The notes below the pieces were generated by a model. The model saw only the letters and a program-made list of their open reading frames with translations, was not told the DNA's origin and ran no database searches. From Mesorhizobium sp. ES1-1 (lineage in GTDB: Bacteria > Pseudomonadota > Alphaproteobacteria > Rhizobiales > Rhizobiaceae), in the NCBI RefSeq assembly GCF_020164785.1, contig NZ_JAIUGX010000002.1, positions 248,001 through 312,000 on the forward strand: a stretch of DNA of 64,000 nucleotides, given 5' to 3'. The stretch's first letter is position 1. Each line of letters opens with the position of its first letter. Shown here piece by piece: positions 28,781 through 38,086 of this stretch. The translations under genes were made by a program, and so were the position numbers.

Positions 28781-29686
28781 TTAGAAAGAATTTGCAGCTG
28801 TCCTTTGTGAGCGAGCCACCAGCCAGTCGCGGCCTGCATGGGCGAACACCGCGCAAAGCACAATGACGCCGCCCAGCAGGCTGGCGGCCGGAGGAATCTC
28901 GCTCAGGAACAGGAATGCAAACAGGATGGCGAATGGTACTTCGGCGGAGCCAAGCAGGCCGGATTCGGCCGGGGGGATCAGCCGGGCGCCTTCCGTCCAC
29001 AGGATCGAGGAGAGGGCGAAGCATGCCCCGAAGGTCGAGAGCAGAATGGCGTCCCTCGATGAAACCGCCAGGGGATCGGTGACGAACCAGCCGAGTATGA
29101 ACAGCAGGAAGGCCGACACCGCGCCAGCCCACACCACTGGCGTGTCGCGGAAGGCGCGCACCATGATCATGTACAGCCCGCTGCCGATCGTCATCAGCAG
29201 CGCCAGCCCATCGCCGAACAGATTCCCGGTCCCGAAACCGGACCAAACCATGATGGCCACGCCACAGAGCGAGACGGCCGCAGCCACCATGGTCTGTAGG
29301 CGGAAAGGCTCACGCGTCAGAACCCAGGCCAGCAAAGCGGTGACAAAAGGGGCGGTGGCGTAAATGACGGCGACATTGGCAACGAAGGTGAATTTGAATG
29401 CCGAAATGAAGGCGATGCTGGCGAGAGCGCCTTCTACGGCCAGCAGCCAGCCGCGCCACCCCAGCCGCAGGCTCTCGCGTCCGTCCGACCGACGCCGCCG
29501 CCATAGAACGTAGAGCGTGATCAGGATCGAGCCGACAAAGCCGCGCCAGCAGATGATGGTCAGCGGGTCGGCATGGATCGATTTGGTCAGAACGCCGGTG
29601 AGCCCGAAGACCGCCGCCGATGACGACACCAGCAGAATGCCCAGCTTGCGTTCCGCGCTATCGGTGGTGATTCCAGTGTCGGGCAT
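28781..29686 (-). CDS. EamA/DMT family transporter
   Basis: A 301-aa inner-membrane protein with about ten transmembrane helices in two EamA repeats (GILLVSSSAAVFGLTGVLTK, then SGLLGSAEVPFAILFAFLFLSEIP in repeat 2). Family members export amino acids, metabolites or drugs by proton antiport. The substrate is not known. The next gene upstream, on the same strand, encodes a second DMT protein that is only distantly similar. Its transcript ends at a strong terminator at 28652-28680 after an unusual C-rich 3-prime UTR. Confidence 0.88.
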   Translation of the reverse strand: MPDTGITTDSAERKLGILLVSSSAAVFGLTGVLTKSIHADPLTIICWRGFVGSILITLYVLWRRRRSDGRESLRLGWRGWLLAVEGALASIAFISAFKFTFVANVAVIYATAPFVTALLAWVLTREPFRLQTMVAAAVSLCGVAIMVWSGFGTGNLFGDGLALLMTIGSGLYMIMVRAFRDTPVVWAGAVSAFLLFILGWFVTDPLAVSSRDAILLSTFGACFALSSILWTEGARLIPPAESGLLGSAEVPFAILFAFLFLSEIPPAASLLGGVIVLCAVFAHAGRDWLVARSQRTAANSF

Positions 29687-29745
29687 GCGCCAGCCTAATT
29701 CATTGGGTCATGACACCGTAGTGTCAGCAGGAGATCCCATCCACA

Positions 29746-30633
29746 TCATAGCCGTTTGCGGAAATGCTCGGTGCCGACGATCAGCAGCCCGGCGACCACG
29801 ATAAGCGCGGCGCCCACGAAAACTTCCCTGCGCGGCACGTCGCCCCAGATGGCAAAGCCGAGCGCGAACGCCCATAGCAGGGATGTGTATTCGAGAGGTG
29901 CCATAATCGACGCCGGGGTTCGTTTCATGCCTTCGAATAGAAGGTACTGCGCAAGGCCGCCGAACGCACCGACGCTGGCGAGCAGCAACAACTCGCCCCA
30001 GTTTGGCGTGTGCCACCACAACAGTGCCGGCACCGTGGAAAAGAGAAGGAAATAGAAATTGTTGAGGAGAAGCTGGATCATCGAGCGCTCCGCAAGGGCG
30101 GTCTTGCGCAGCAGCACGATAGCTATGCCCCACAAAAAGGCGGCTCCAAGTACCAGCAGCACTGGCAAGGACAGGCCAAGATGGGTCGGGTCGCAGGCAA
30201 CAAAGACCCCGACGAAGCCGATCACGACCGCCAGCCAGCGTAGCAATGGTACCTTCTCGCCGAGCACAAAAACCGAAAGCACGGTGACGATGATCGGTGC
30301 CGCATAGTAGACGGTGGTTAGTTCGGCCAGCTGCAGGCTGCGCGCGGCGTTATAGTAACAAAGCCAGGCGGCGAGGGTGAAGGCACTCCGCAGCAGCATC
30401 GGCAAGACGATCCGCGAGCCAACCGCGTCCGCGAACAATCGCGGGCCGCCGATCGCCGCGCAGGCGCCGAGAATGGTGAGGCTGCGGAAGAACATGATCT
30501 GCCAGACACTCATGCCGGCAACCAGCAGTTTGATCGAAGCATCCTGGGTCGAAAACAGGAAATAGGCGCCGCCCGTCAGCAGGATTCCGGCGAGAACCCT
30601 TTCGCGTGTTTCGAGAATGGCGATGTCGGCCAT
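29746..30633 (-). CDS. DMT family transporter (EamA, S-adenosylmethionine-uptake-like)
   Basis: A 295-aa protein with ten predicted helices. FSTQDASIKLLVAGMSVWQI and FFRSLTILGACAAIGG in repeat 1 and LLWAFALGFAIWGDVP in repeat 2 are typical of rhizobial DMT carriers. Some relatives take up S-adenosylmethionine, so both import and export are possible. It lies 59 bp upstream of the other DMT gene in the same direction and diverges from osmC. Confidence 0.87.
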   Translation of the reverse strand: MADIAILETRERVLAGILLTGGAYFLFSTQDASIKLLVAGMSVWQIMFFRSLTILGACAAIGGPRLFADAVGSRIVLPMLLRSAFTLAAWLCYYNAARSLQLAELTTVYYAAPIIVTVLSVFVLGEKVPLLRWLAVVIGFVGVFVACDPTHLGLSLPVLLVLGAAFLWGIAIVLLRKTALAERSMIQLLLNNFYFLLFSTVPALLWWHTPNWGELLLLASVGAFGGLAQYLLFEGMKRTPASIMAPLEYTSLLWAFALGFAIWGDVPRREVFVGAALIVVAGLLIVGTEHFRKRL

Positions 30634-30857
30634 AGGGCGCTCGACCAGGGTTGCGTAGCAAAGACGTGCTTGTCAGGCGCGGGTGAAGAAGGGCAGGCCC
30701 TCTGACAGAGCTATACGGTCGAAAGTCGTTGCAGCGCTACGCCAGCCCCGAGCTTGCGTTGGCGCAGGAGTCCGACAATCTTGCTTTGGTCAGGCCATCG
30801 GCTCTTATATCCGCAGGCCGTGCCTCTGCCGGCCCGACAGCGAAAAAAGGAGCGCAG

Positions 30858-31364
30858 ATGGACGCCACGGGATTGAAAGCCATGCAGGCGCCGCTGAAGG
30901 AGGCTTACCGCAGCGACGCTTCGCGGGCCTTGGTCACGCTGAAGGCGAGGGGCTCGATCGATGGCCAGTCCGTCGCCTGCAAGGTGGAGACGGGCAGGGC
31001 GATCGCCATCGCCGGACTGCATCCGGCAACCGGCGGGTCGGGACTTGACCTCTGTTCGGGCGACATGCTGCTCGAAGCGTTGGTGGCATGCGCCGGGGTG
31101 ACGCTCAAGGCGGTGGCCACGGCGCTCGACTTTAGGCTGGGCGCCGCCACGGTGGAGGCCGAGGGCGACCTCGACTTTCGCGGCACGCTCGGTGTCGCCA
31201 AAGAGGCGCCGGTTGGCTTTCAGGCCATCCGGCTCAATTTCAATCTCGACACTGACGAGCCGCAGGAGCGGATCGATTCCCTGCTGAAGCTGACCGAGCG
31301 CTATTGCGTGGTTTTCCAGACCATCAACCAGAAGCCCGAATTGACCGTGATGGCAAAGCGCTGA
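30858..31364 (+). CDS. OsmC family peroxiredoxin-like protein
   Basis: A 168-aa protein of the OsmC/Ohr fold. The two redox cysteines are C78 (LLEALVACAGVTLKAVA) and C150 (TERYCVVFQTI), placed as in thiol peroxidases that reduce organic hydroperoxides. C66 (LDLCSGDM) is an extra. The frame is open 43 codons upstream, but AAAGGAG 7 nt before the ATG at 30858 makes that the start. No OhrR gene is adjacent. The gene diverges from a DMT transporter. Confidence 0.87.
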   Translation: MDATGLKAMQAPLKEAYRSDASRALVTLKARGSIDGQSVACKVETGRAIAIAGLHPATGGSGLDLCSGDMLLEALVACAGVTLKAVATALDFRLGAATVEAEGDLDFRGTLGVAKEAPVGFQAIRLNFNLDTDEPQERIDSLLKLTERYCVVFQTINQKPELTVMAKR

Positions 31365-31371
31365 ACCGCGA

Positions 31372-31402
31372 TGAGATCCCCGGCCGATGGCCGCGGATCT
31401 CA
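31372..31402. terminator. Bidirectional hairpin between convergent genes
   Basis: TGAGATCC pairs with GGATCTCA and CGGCC with GGCCG around a 3-nt loop, with one C-C mismatch: 13 paired bases. It lies between the osmC stop (31364) and the stop of the leftward gene (31416). There is no T-run, so it may act with Rho or simply protect 3-prime ends. Confidence 0.45.
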
Positions 31403-31415
31403 CTGCGCCTGATGG

Positions 31416-31634
31416 TTACTGCGCCGCCGGTTCTTCGGCATCGCCCTCGTCGGTGAAAGGCGAGGCGCTCGGCACGCACTGTACCGACCAACCGGCCGGT
31501 GTCGGCTGCTTCTGATATTCGGTGATGGCGGCGGTGCACTGTTCGCGCTTGTCGAAGGTGCTGGGCAGCACCACCATGCCGCCTTGCGGACCAGCGATTA
31601 CCAGATACCAGACCAACGCTACGGTCGAAGCCAT
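31416..31634 (-). CDS. Small exported or membrane-anchored protein
   Basis: A 72-aa protein: short hydrophobic N-terminus (MASTVALVWYLVIAGPQGGM), two cysteines (REQCTAAI and SVQCVPS) that could form a disulfide, and an acidic tail ending DEGDAEEPAAQ. AAGGAAA precedes the ATG by 5 nt. The pattern KREQCTAAITEYQKQ and GWSVQCVPS recalls small rhizobial hypothetical proteins. Function unknown. Confidence 0.6.
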   Translation of the reverse strand: MASTVALVWYLVIAGPQGGMVVLPSTFDKREQCTAAITEYQKQPTPAGWSVQCVPSASPFTDEGDAEEPAAQ

Positions 31635-31829
31635 GGGGATTTCCTTGTTCTGCCCTTATGGGCGCTTGCTGGGGGAGTCGCTGCGATCTTATCAACTCCT
31701 CCGAAATGACGAAAGCATGACCGCCGAGCTGGCTTCCAGAAGGACTTCACAGCCGCGTGATAATTCCTCGCCCGTCCATTGACGGCAGCAATTTGGAGAG
31801 TTCCGGAATTCCCCGCGGGAAGGATATGA

Positions 31830-32570
31830 TTATTCCGGCTGACGATAGGCGACGAAGCGATTGTGCTTGGCCTGAAAAATCAGTCCGGTCTCTTTCAAGT
31901 CTGCGCTGGCCAACGGCACGATGCGCTTGGCGATCTCGGAGGGGTGCGGAAGGGTCGTCGGGTCCTCGCCGGGCACAGCCTGAGCTCGCATCGCGGTACG
32001 GGTGGCGCCGGGGTCGGCGGCGTTGACGCGCAGGGCCAGGCTTTCCGTTTCATGCGCCCATGAGCGCATCATCGTTTCGACCGCTGCCTTGGACGCCGCG
32101 TAGGGAGCCCAGAATGCCCGAGCCGAATGGGCCGCGTTGGAAGACAGCAGAATGGCGCGGCCGGCGTCGGAAAGCCGCAGCAGCGGGTCCACCGAACGGA
32201 TCAGCCGCCATGTCGAGGTGACGTTGATAGTCATCACCTTCTCGAAGGTCTTCGCCTCGACGTGTCCGATGGGCGAGATGACGCCGAGCACGCCGGCATT
32301 GGCGACGAGAATGTCGAGCTTGCCCCAGCGTTCGTGGATGGCGCCGCCCAGCCGGTCGATGCCGGCCATGTCGGCGAGGTCGAGTGGCACCAGCGTCGCC
32401 TGTCCGCCCGCCGCCTTGATCTGGTCGTCAAGCTCCTCCAGCCCACCAACGGTTCGCGCAACCGCGATGACGTGAGCACCGGCAGCGGCCAGTTCCTTGG
32501 CAATGAAGTAACCGATGCCGCGCGAGGCGCCGGTGACGACCGCAACGCGGCCGGTAAGGTCGAGGGTCAT
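31830..32570 (-). CDS. SDR family NAD(P)-dependent oxidoreductase
   Basis: A 246-aa classical short-chain dehydrogenase. TGASRGIG (13-20) binds the dinucleotide; NAG at 91-93; catalytic Ser at about 143-144 (LLSSNAA), Y157 and K161 (YAASK). The substrate is unknown. It starts 27 bp after the purF stop on the same strand and so is probably the tail of the cvpA-purF transcript, an arrangement common in rhizobia. Confidence 0.9.
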   Translation of the reverse strand: MTLDLTGRVAVVTGASRGIGYFIAKELAAAGAHVIAVARTVGGLEELDDQIKAAGGQATLVPLDLADMAGIDRLGGAIHERWGKLDILVANAGVLGVISPIGHVEAKTFEKVMTINVTSTWRLIRSVDPLLRLSDAGRAILLSSNAAHSARAFWAPYAASKAAVETMMRSWAHETESLALRVNAADPGATRTAMRAQAVPGEDPTTLPHPSEIAKRIVPLASADLKETGLIFQAKHNRFVAYRQPE

Positions 32571-32597
32571 GCGCGAATTTCCGTGAGGAGGTCTGGC

Positions 32598-34067
32598 CTA
32601 AGCGCCGCTTGTCGCAAGCAGCGATAGCGTGCGCACATTGTCGTGGCCTTCGAAGTCGAGCAGCCGGGTCGGGTACTGGCCGGTGAAACAGGCATCGCAG
32701 AATTGCGGCTGGTCGTTGTCGCGGCTCGCTTCGCCGACGGCGCGATACAGCCCGTCTATGGTGAGGAAGCCAAGCGAATCGACGCGGATGAACTCGGCCA
32801 TCTCTTCGATCGACATGCGCGATGCCAGCAGCTTCGACTTTTCCGGCGTGTCGACGCCATAGAAGCAGGAGGCGCGCGTCGGCGGCGAAGCGATGCGCAT
32901 ATGCACTTCCTTGGCGCCGGCGTCGCGAACCATCTGCACGATCTTCTGGCTGGTGGTGCCGCGCACGATGCTGTCGTCGACCAGCACCACGCGCTTGCCT
33001 TCGATCATCCGGCGATTGGCATTGTGCTTCAGCTTGACGCCCATGTGGCGGATCGAGTCGCCGGGCTGGATGAAGGTGCGGCCGACATAGTGATTGCGGA
33101 TGATGCCGAGTTCGAAGGGGATGCCGGCTGCCTGGCTGAACCCGATCGCCGCCGGGGTGCCGGAATCCGGCACCGGCACGACGATGTCGGCTTCTACCGG
33201 GCTTTCCTGCGCCAGCTCGGAGCCGATGCGCTTGCGCACCTCATAGACATTGCGGCCTTCGACCGAGGAATCCGGCCGCGCGAAATAGACATATTCGAAG
33301 ATGCAAAAACGCGTCTTCTGGGCCTCGAAGGGAAACAGGCTCTCAATGCCCTTGGCGGTGACGACCACCATCTCGCCGGGCTTCAAGTCACGCACGAAAC
33401 GCGCGCCGATGATGTCGAGCGCGCAGGTTTCGGAGGCGAGGATCCAAGCGCCATCCAGGTCGCCGAGGACCAGGGGACGGATCCCGAGCGGATCGCGGCA
33501 CCCGATCATCTTCTTGGCCGTCATCGCTACCAGCGAGAACGCACCCTCGACCTGCCGCACCGCGTCGATGAAGCGCGCGTTGAGGTCGCGCTCCTTGCTG
33601 GTTGCAACAAGGTGGAGAAGCGTCTCGGTATCGGAGGTGGACGAGAAGATAGCGCCCTGCTTCTGCAAAGCCCGTTGCACGGTCATCGCATTGGTGAGGT
33701 TGCCATTGTGGGCGACGGCAAATCCGCCATCGGCGAGTTCCGCGAAGAAGGGTTGGATGTTGCGCATGCCGGCGCCGCCGGTGGTGGCATAGCGCGTGTG
33801 GCCGATGGCGCGGTTGCCCTGCAAGCTGTCGATGACACGCTGCTTGGTGAAGGTGTCGCCGATCAGGCCGACATGACGTTCGACATGGAACTGGGTACCA
33901 TCGTAGGAAACGATGCCTGCTGCTTCCTGGCCGCGATGCTGCAGCGCATGCAAGCCCAGCGTGACGATGGCGGCCGCATCCTGCCGGCCGAAAATGCCGA
34001 ACACGCCGCATTCGTCATGGAAGTGGTCGTCGGCCTCTGCGGAAAGCACGTCGTCTGCGTCTGCCAT
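32598..34067 (-). CDS. purF: Amidophosphoribosyltransferase
   Basis: A 489-aa enzyme of purine synthesis: it transfers the glutamine amide to PRPP giving phosphoribosylamine. A 19-residue propeptide ends at E19; Cys20 (CGVFGIFG) becomes the N-terminal nucleophile of the glutaminase domain. The PRPP-binding loop VVLVDDSIVRGTTS is near residues 360-373. Cysteines in the C-terminal half fit the Fe-S-containing Bacillus-type PurF. I chose the ATG at 34067 because GGAG lies 6 nt before it; the frame is open further upstream. Between cvpA and the SDR gene. Confidence 0.96.
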   Translation of the reverse strand: MADADDVLSAEADDHFHDECGVFGIFGRQDAAAIVTLGLHALQHRGQEAAGIVSYDGTQFHVERHVGLIGDTFTKQRVIDSLQGNRAIGHTRYATTGGAGMRNIQPFFAELADGGFAVAHNGNLTNAMTVQRALQKQGAIFSSTSDTETLLHLVATSKERDLNARFIDAVRQVEGAFSLVAMTAKKMIGCRDPLGIRPLVLGDLDGAWILASETCALDIIGARFVRDLKPGEMVVVTAKGIESLFPFEAQKTRFCIFEYVYFARPDSSVEGRNVYEVRKRIGSELAQESPVEADIVVPVPDSGTPAAIGFSQAAGIPFELGIIRNHYVGRTFIQPGDSIRHMGVKLKHNANRRMIEGKRVVLVDDSIVRGTTSQKIVQMVRDAGAKEVHMRIASPPTRASCFYGVDTPEKSKLLASRMSIEEMAEFIRVDSLGFLTIDGLYRAVGEASRDNDQPQFCDACFTGQYPTRLLDFEGHDNVRTLSLLATSGA

Positions 34068-34158
34068 CTTAAGCTCCGCTAAAATCGCCATATAGTGCGG
34101 GTTCGCATCGAAAGCAACGCGCGCCGTACCGCCGTTCACATGATCGTCAATCCTGACG

Positions 34159-34818
34159 TCAGTTTGCCGGCGCTGGATTGGCCGGCGCGCTGTCGGCCGG
34201 AGGCGTCGTCGTGTCACTGTCGTCGGGCGCCGGTGTGCTGCCATCGTCGTTACCCGCGGGAGCGTCCGCCGCCGGAGCGTCAGGAGCCACGGGCGTCTCG
34301 GCGGCAGGCTGAGGGCTCAGCTTCTTGAGGATTGCGTTTTCGGGATCCTCGGGCAGCAGGCTTTCGAGCTTGGCGCCTATCGATTCGAGCAATGGACGAG
34401 ACTTGGCCTCCGTCACCCAAGCCGGCGCCTTGGCGCCAGCCAGCCAGTTGAAGAACAATAGGGCTACGGCAACGACCAGTACGCCGCGCGCCGCGCCGTA
34501 GAGGAAACCCAGCGTGCGGTCGAGCGCGCCGATCCTGGAATCGATGATCCAGTCGGCCAGCTTCATGGTGATGACGGAAACGATGATCAGGGCGAGGATG
34601 AAGACGATGCCGGCGGAAGCCGCCATGGCGATCTTTTCATTGTCGACGTAAGGCGTGAGGTAAGGCAGGACCGGCTTGTAGAAGAAGAAAGCCGCCGCCG
34701 CCGCCGCCGCCCAGGAGATGACCGATAGAACCTCGCGCGAGAAGCCGCGAACCATGGCGAGCATCGCCGAGACCAGGGTGAAGCCGACCAGAATTCCGTC
34801 AAGCAGCGTAATTGGCAT
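34159..34818 (-). CDS. cvpA: CvpA family membrane protein
   Basis: A 219-aa protein with four transmembrane helices (about 5-25, 28-50, 62-85, 100-125), the CvpA core MPITLLDGILVGFTLVSAML and GFSREVLSVISWAAA. A long Pro/Ala/Asp-rich tail (about 165-219) is cytoplasmic or periplasmic and low-complexity. CvpA is linked to colicin V export and to envelope stress resistance; its molecular role is unsettled. The cvpA-purF neighbourhood is conserved from E. coli to rhizobia. Confidence 0.9.
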   Translation of the reverse strand: MPITLLDGILVGFTLVSAMLAMVRGFSREVLSVISWAAAAAAAFFFYKPVLPYLTPYVDNEKIAMAASAGIVFILALIIVSVITMKLADWIIDSRIGALDRTLGFLYGAARGVLVVAVALLFFNWLAGAKAPAWVTEAKSRPLLESIGAKLESLLPEDPENAILKKLSPQPAAETPVAPDAPAADAPAGNDDGSTPAPDDSDTTTPPADSAPANPAPAN

Positions 34819-34845
34819 GTCTTTCGCCCCACTCCATCAGCCGCG

Positions 34846-36264
34846 TCAGTCCTGCTCGTCCACGCGGCTTCGGCGGGAGCCGGCTATGCGTGCCACGAGG
34901 TCCGCAAGCTCGGTCGGCTGGAAAGCGCCGGCCCCGATCCCCCCCGACCCGTTGGCACCAACAAGTTCCTCGCTGCCCAAGGGCAGCACCGCGCTTCCAA
35001 ACCCCAGCTTTTCGGCTTCCTTGAGGCGCTGCTGCGCATGCGCAACCGGCCTCACCGCGCCAGAAAGGCTGATTTCGCCGAAATAGACGCAATCGGCGGG
35101 AAGGGCAAGACCGGTGAGGGAGGAAACCAGGGCCGCGGCTACCGCCAGATCGGCCGCCGGCTCCGAGATGCGGTAGCCGCCGGCGACGTTGAGATAGACG
35201 TCATGGCTGCCGAAGCGCACGCCGCAATGGGCCTCCAGAACGGCGAGGATCATCGACAACCGGGCGCCGTCCCAGCCGACGACGGCGCGGCGCGGCGTGC
35301 CGAGAGAGGAGGGCGCGACCAGCGCCTGGATCTCGACCAGCACCGGTCTTGTGCCTTCCATGCCGGCGAAGACCGCCGCACCCGGCGATTTGGCGTGGCG
35401 CTCGCCGAGGAAGAGTTCGGATGGATTGGCGACTTCGCGCAGACCTTTGTCCGACATTTCGAAGACGCCGATCTCGTCGGTCGGTCCGAAGCGGTTCTTC
35501 ACGGTGCGCAGGATCCGATAATGATGGCCGCCTTCGCCTTCGAAATAGAGCACGGCGTCGACCATGTGTTCGACCACCCGCGGCCCGGCGATCTGGCCCT
35601 CCTTGGTGACATGACCGACCAGGACGATCGCTGCGCCTGTAGATTTTGCATAGCGGATCATCGCCTGGGCTGCCGCGCGCACCTGCGTGACGGTGCCCGG
35701 TGCCGAATCGGCGAGGTCGGTCCATAGCGTCTGGATCGAATCGAGAATCACCAGGTCGGGCCGCTTGCCGTCGGCGATCGTGGCGAGGATGTCCTCGACA
35801 TTGGTTTCGGCGGCAAGTTCCACCGGCGCCGAGGCAACGCCCAGCCGCTGGGCACGCAGCCTGATCTGCGCCACCGCCTCTTCGCCTGAGACATAGACGA
35901 TGCGATGGCCCTGCGAAGCCAGCGCGGCGGCGGCCTGGGTGAGCAGCGTCGATTTGCCGATGCCGGGATCGCCGCCGACCAGCAGCGCCGAGCCGCGCAC
36001 GAAGCCGCCCCCGGTGGCGCGATCGAGTTCGCCTATGCCCGAGATGATGCGCGGTGCGTCCTCGATGTCGCCCGACAGCGTGGTGAGCACCACAGGTCGG
36101 CCCTTGCGCGCATTCCGCGTGTTGGCGGGGCCGGAGCCGATGCCCCCGGAAGTCCCTTCCTCGACCAGCGTGTTCCACTCGCCGCAGGCATCGCATTTGC
36201 CGGCCCAGCGCTGATGCACGGAGCCGCAATTCTGGCAGATGAACTGGACGCGCGATTTGGCCAT
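34846..36264 (-). CDS. radA: DNA repair protein RadA (Sms)
   Basis: A 472-aa RecA-like helicase that extends branch migration at recombination forks. N-terminal zinc finger C10-C13-C24-C27; Walker A GGDPGIGKSTLL (about 97-108); the RadA-specific KNRFG motif; C-terminal LonC-like domain with GYRISEPAADLAVAAALVSS. All motifs intact. It lies between dnaB and cvpA. The ATG has no clear ribosome site. Alternative names: sms. Confidence 0.95.
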   Translation of the reverse strand: MAKSRVQFICQNCGSVHQRWAGKCDACGEWNTLVEEGTSGGIGSGPANTRNARKGRPVVLTTLSGDIEDAPRIISGIGELDRATGGGFVRGSALLVGGDPGIGKSTLLTQAAAALASQGHRIVYVSGEEAVAQIRLRAQRLGVASAPVELAAETNVEDILATIADGKRPDLVILDSIQTLWTDLADSAPGTVTQVRAAAQAMIRYAKSTGAAIVLVGHVTKEGQIAGPRVVEHMVDAVLYFEGEGGHHYRILRTVKNRFGPTDEIGVFEMSDKGLREVANPSELFLGERHAKSPGAAVFAGMEGTRPVLVEIQALVAPSSLGTPRRAVVGWDGARLSMILAVLEAHCGVRFGSHDVYLNVAGGYRISEPAADLAVAAALVSSLTGLALPADCVYFGEISLSGAVRPVAHAQQRLKEAEKLGFGSAVLPLGSEELVGANGSGGIGAGAFQPTELADLVARIAGSRRSRVDEQD

Positions 36265-36384
36265 CAGACGGGTCCGGCCTGCAATTCGACGATCCTAGGT
36301 GCGGATCCAGCCCGCCCTGCTTGCAAGCGGGATGTCCGGCAGGGCCGAAGACAGAATGACGGAGCGCGACTTTGGGTCAAAAAG
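36265..36384. repeat. dnaB-radA spacer with diverged palindromic element
   Basis: A 120-bp spacer without a gene. Its middle contains CCCGC-x-GCGGG-type dyads and the 12-mer CTGCCGGACATC on the minus strand, which is also the core of the repeat unit at 10733-10778. It may be a degraded member of that repeat family. Only the short core is shared, so this is tentative. Confidence 0.35.
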
Positions 36385-37875
36385 CTACTCGAACCTTTCG
36401 GCGATATGGTGCTCTTCCGCGAGATCGGAGAAGCGCGTGAATTCGCCCTGGAAGGCGAGCGTGACGGATCCTGTCGGTCCATGACGCTGCTTGGCGACGA
36501 TGACCTCGGCCTTGCCGCGCATCTCGTTCATCTCGTTCTCCCACTTGACATAGTCCTCGGTGCCAAGCTTCGGCTCGCGGTTCTTGAGGTAATATTCCTC
36601 GCGGTAGACGAACATCACCACGTCGGCGTCCTGCTCGATCGAGCCGGACTCGCGAAGGTCCGAGAGCTGCGGGCGCTTGTCGTCGCGGCTTTCGACCTGA
36701 CGCGACAGCTGCGATAGAGCGATGATCGGCACGGCCAGTTCCTTGGCCAGCGCCTTCAGCCCGGTGGTGATCTCGGTGATTTCCTGCACCCGGTTCTGCG
36801 ACGACTTGGCGCTCGAACCCTGCATCAGCTGGATATAGTCGATGACGATCAGGTCGAGGCCACGCTGGCGCTTCAGCCGCCGGGCGCGGGCCGAGAGCTG
36901 GGCAATCGAGATGCCGCCGGTCTGGTCGATGAAGAGAGGGATCTTCTGCATGGTCTGCGAACAGGCGACCAGCTTTTCGAAGTCCATCTCCGTGATCTCA
37001 CCGCGGCGGATCTTCGAGGAGGAGATCTCCGTCTGTTCGGAAATGATGCGGGTAGCAAGCTGTTCGGACGACATTTCCAGCGAGAAGAAGCCGACGACCC
37101 CGCCATTGGCGGCCTTGAACGAACCATCGGCCTGCTGAGCCGGCACATAGGCCTCCGCGATGTTGAAGGCGATGTTGGTGGCAAGCGACGTCTTGCCCAT
37201 GCCGGGGCGTCCGGCGATGATGATCAGGTCGGACGCCTGCAGGCCGCCCATGCGGCGGTCGAGGTCGCGCATCCCGGTGGCGAGGCCAGACAGATGGCCG
37301 TCGCGCATATAGGCGGCGTTGGCCATGTCGACGGCCGTCTTGACGGCGTCGGTGAAGCTTTCGAAGCCGCCATCGTAACGCCCGGTCTCGGCCAGTTCGA
37401 ACAGGCGGCGTTCGGCATCCTCGATCTGCTCGGAGGGCGACATGTCGACCGGGGCGTCATAGGCGATGTTGACCATGTCTTCGCCTACGGTGATCAGCGC
37501 GCGCCGTGTCGCCAGATCATAGATGGCGCGGCCATAATCGGTGGCGTTGACGACCGTGACGGCTTCCACCGCCAGCCGCACGACATATTGCGCGACGGTC
37601 ATGTCGCCGACTTTCTCGTCGGCGGGAAGGAAGGTCTTGAGCGTGATCGGCGTCGCGACCTTACCCATCCTTATGAGTTCGGCCGCGACCTCGAAGATCT
37701 TCCGGTGCAGCGGTTCGTAGAAATGACCCGCCTTGAGGAAATCGGAGACGCGGTAGAAGGCATCGTTGTTGACAAGGATCGCGCCAAGCAGGGCTTGCTC
37801 GGCCTCGATGTTATTCGGCGCCTCGCGATAAAGCGGTGTTTCCGCGATGCCGAATTTTCGCGCTGCTTCAGCCAT
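36385..37875 (-). CDS. dnaB: Replicative DNA helicase
   Basis: A 496-aa hexameric helicase that unwinds DNA ahead of the replisome. N-terminal primase-interacting domain (about 15-175, NNIEAEQALLGAILVNNDAF), then the RecA-like motor with Walker A GRPGMGKTS (about 221-229), FFSLEMSSEQLATR, VIDYIQLM and LSQLSRQVESR. No intein or insertion. GGGGAC precedes the ATG. About 211 bp separate it from rsm22 upstream, enough for its own promoter. Confidence 0.96.
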   Translation of the reverse strand: MAEAARKFGIAETPLYREAPNNIEAEQALLGAILVNNDAFYRVSDFLKAGHFYEPLHRKIFEVAAELIRMGKVATPITLKTFLPADEKVGDMTVAQYVVRLAVEAVTVVNATDYGRAIYDLATRRALITVGEDMVNIAYDAPVDMSPSEQIEDAERRLFELAETGRYDGGFESFTDAVKTAVDMANAAYMRDGHLSGLATGMRDLDRRMGGLQASDLIIIAGRPGMGKTSLATNIAFNIAEAYVPAQQADGSFKAANGGVVGFFSLEMSSEQLATRIISEQTEISSSKIRRGEITEMDFEKLVACSQTMQKIPLFIDQTGGISIAQLSARARRLKRQRGLDLIVIDYIQLMQGSSAKSSQNRVQEITEITTGLKALAKELAVPIIALSQLSRQVESRDDKRPQLSDLRESGSIEQDADVVMFVYREEYYLKNREPKLGTEDYVKWENEMNEMRGKAEVIVAKQRHGPTGSVTLAFQGEFTRFSDLAEEHHIAERFE

Positions 37876-38086
37876 GATGTCCCCATTCCCGGTCTCGCCT
37901 TCCGATATCAGAACGAGACGAGCAGGTGCTGACCTTTCTGCATCACCCCATACCCAAACGGCGTTGATGCCCGTTGTTCACAGGGATCGGGCGACCGTCC
38001 ACAGCAGAGTGCTGGAGCGGCCGGATTCCAGTTGACTCAGCAAGCGGCGATTCTTACGTGAGCCATAAGAACGAAGCAAGAACAAT

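Noticed and set aside
28781..30633. Recent tandem duplication of the two DMT transporter genes
   Set aside because: They share the family fold but have little residue identity, so they are not a recent duplication.
32643..34082. A 479-codon plus-strand frame opposite purF
   Set aside because: Shadow of purF; composition (many Ala, Asp, His, Arg) without motifs.
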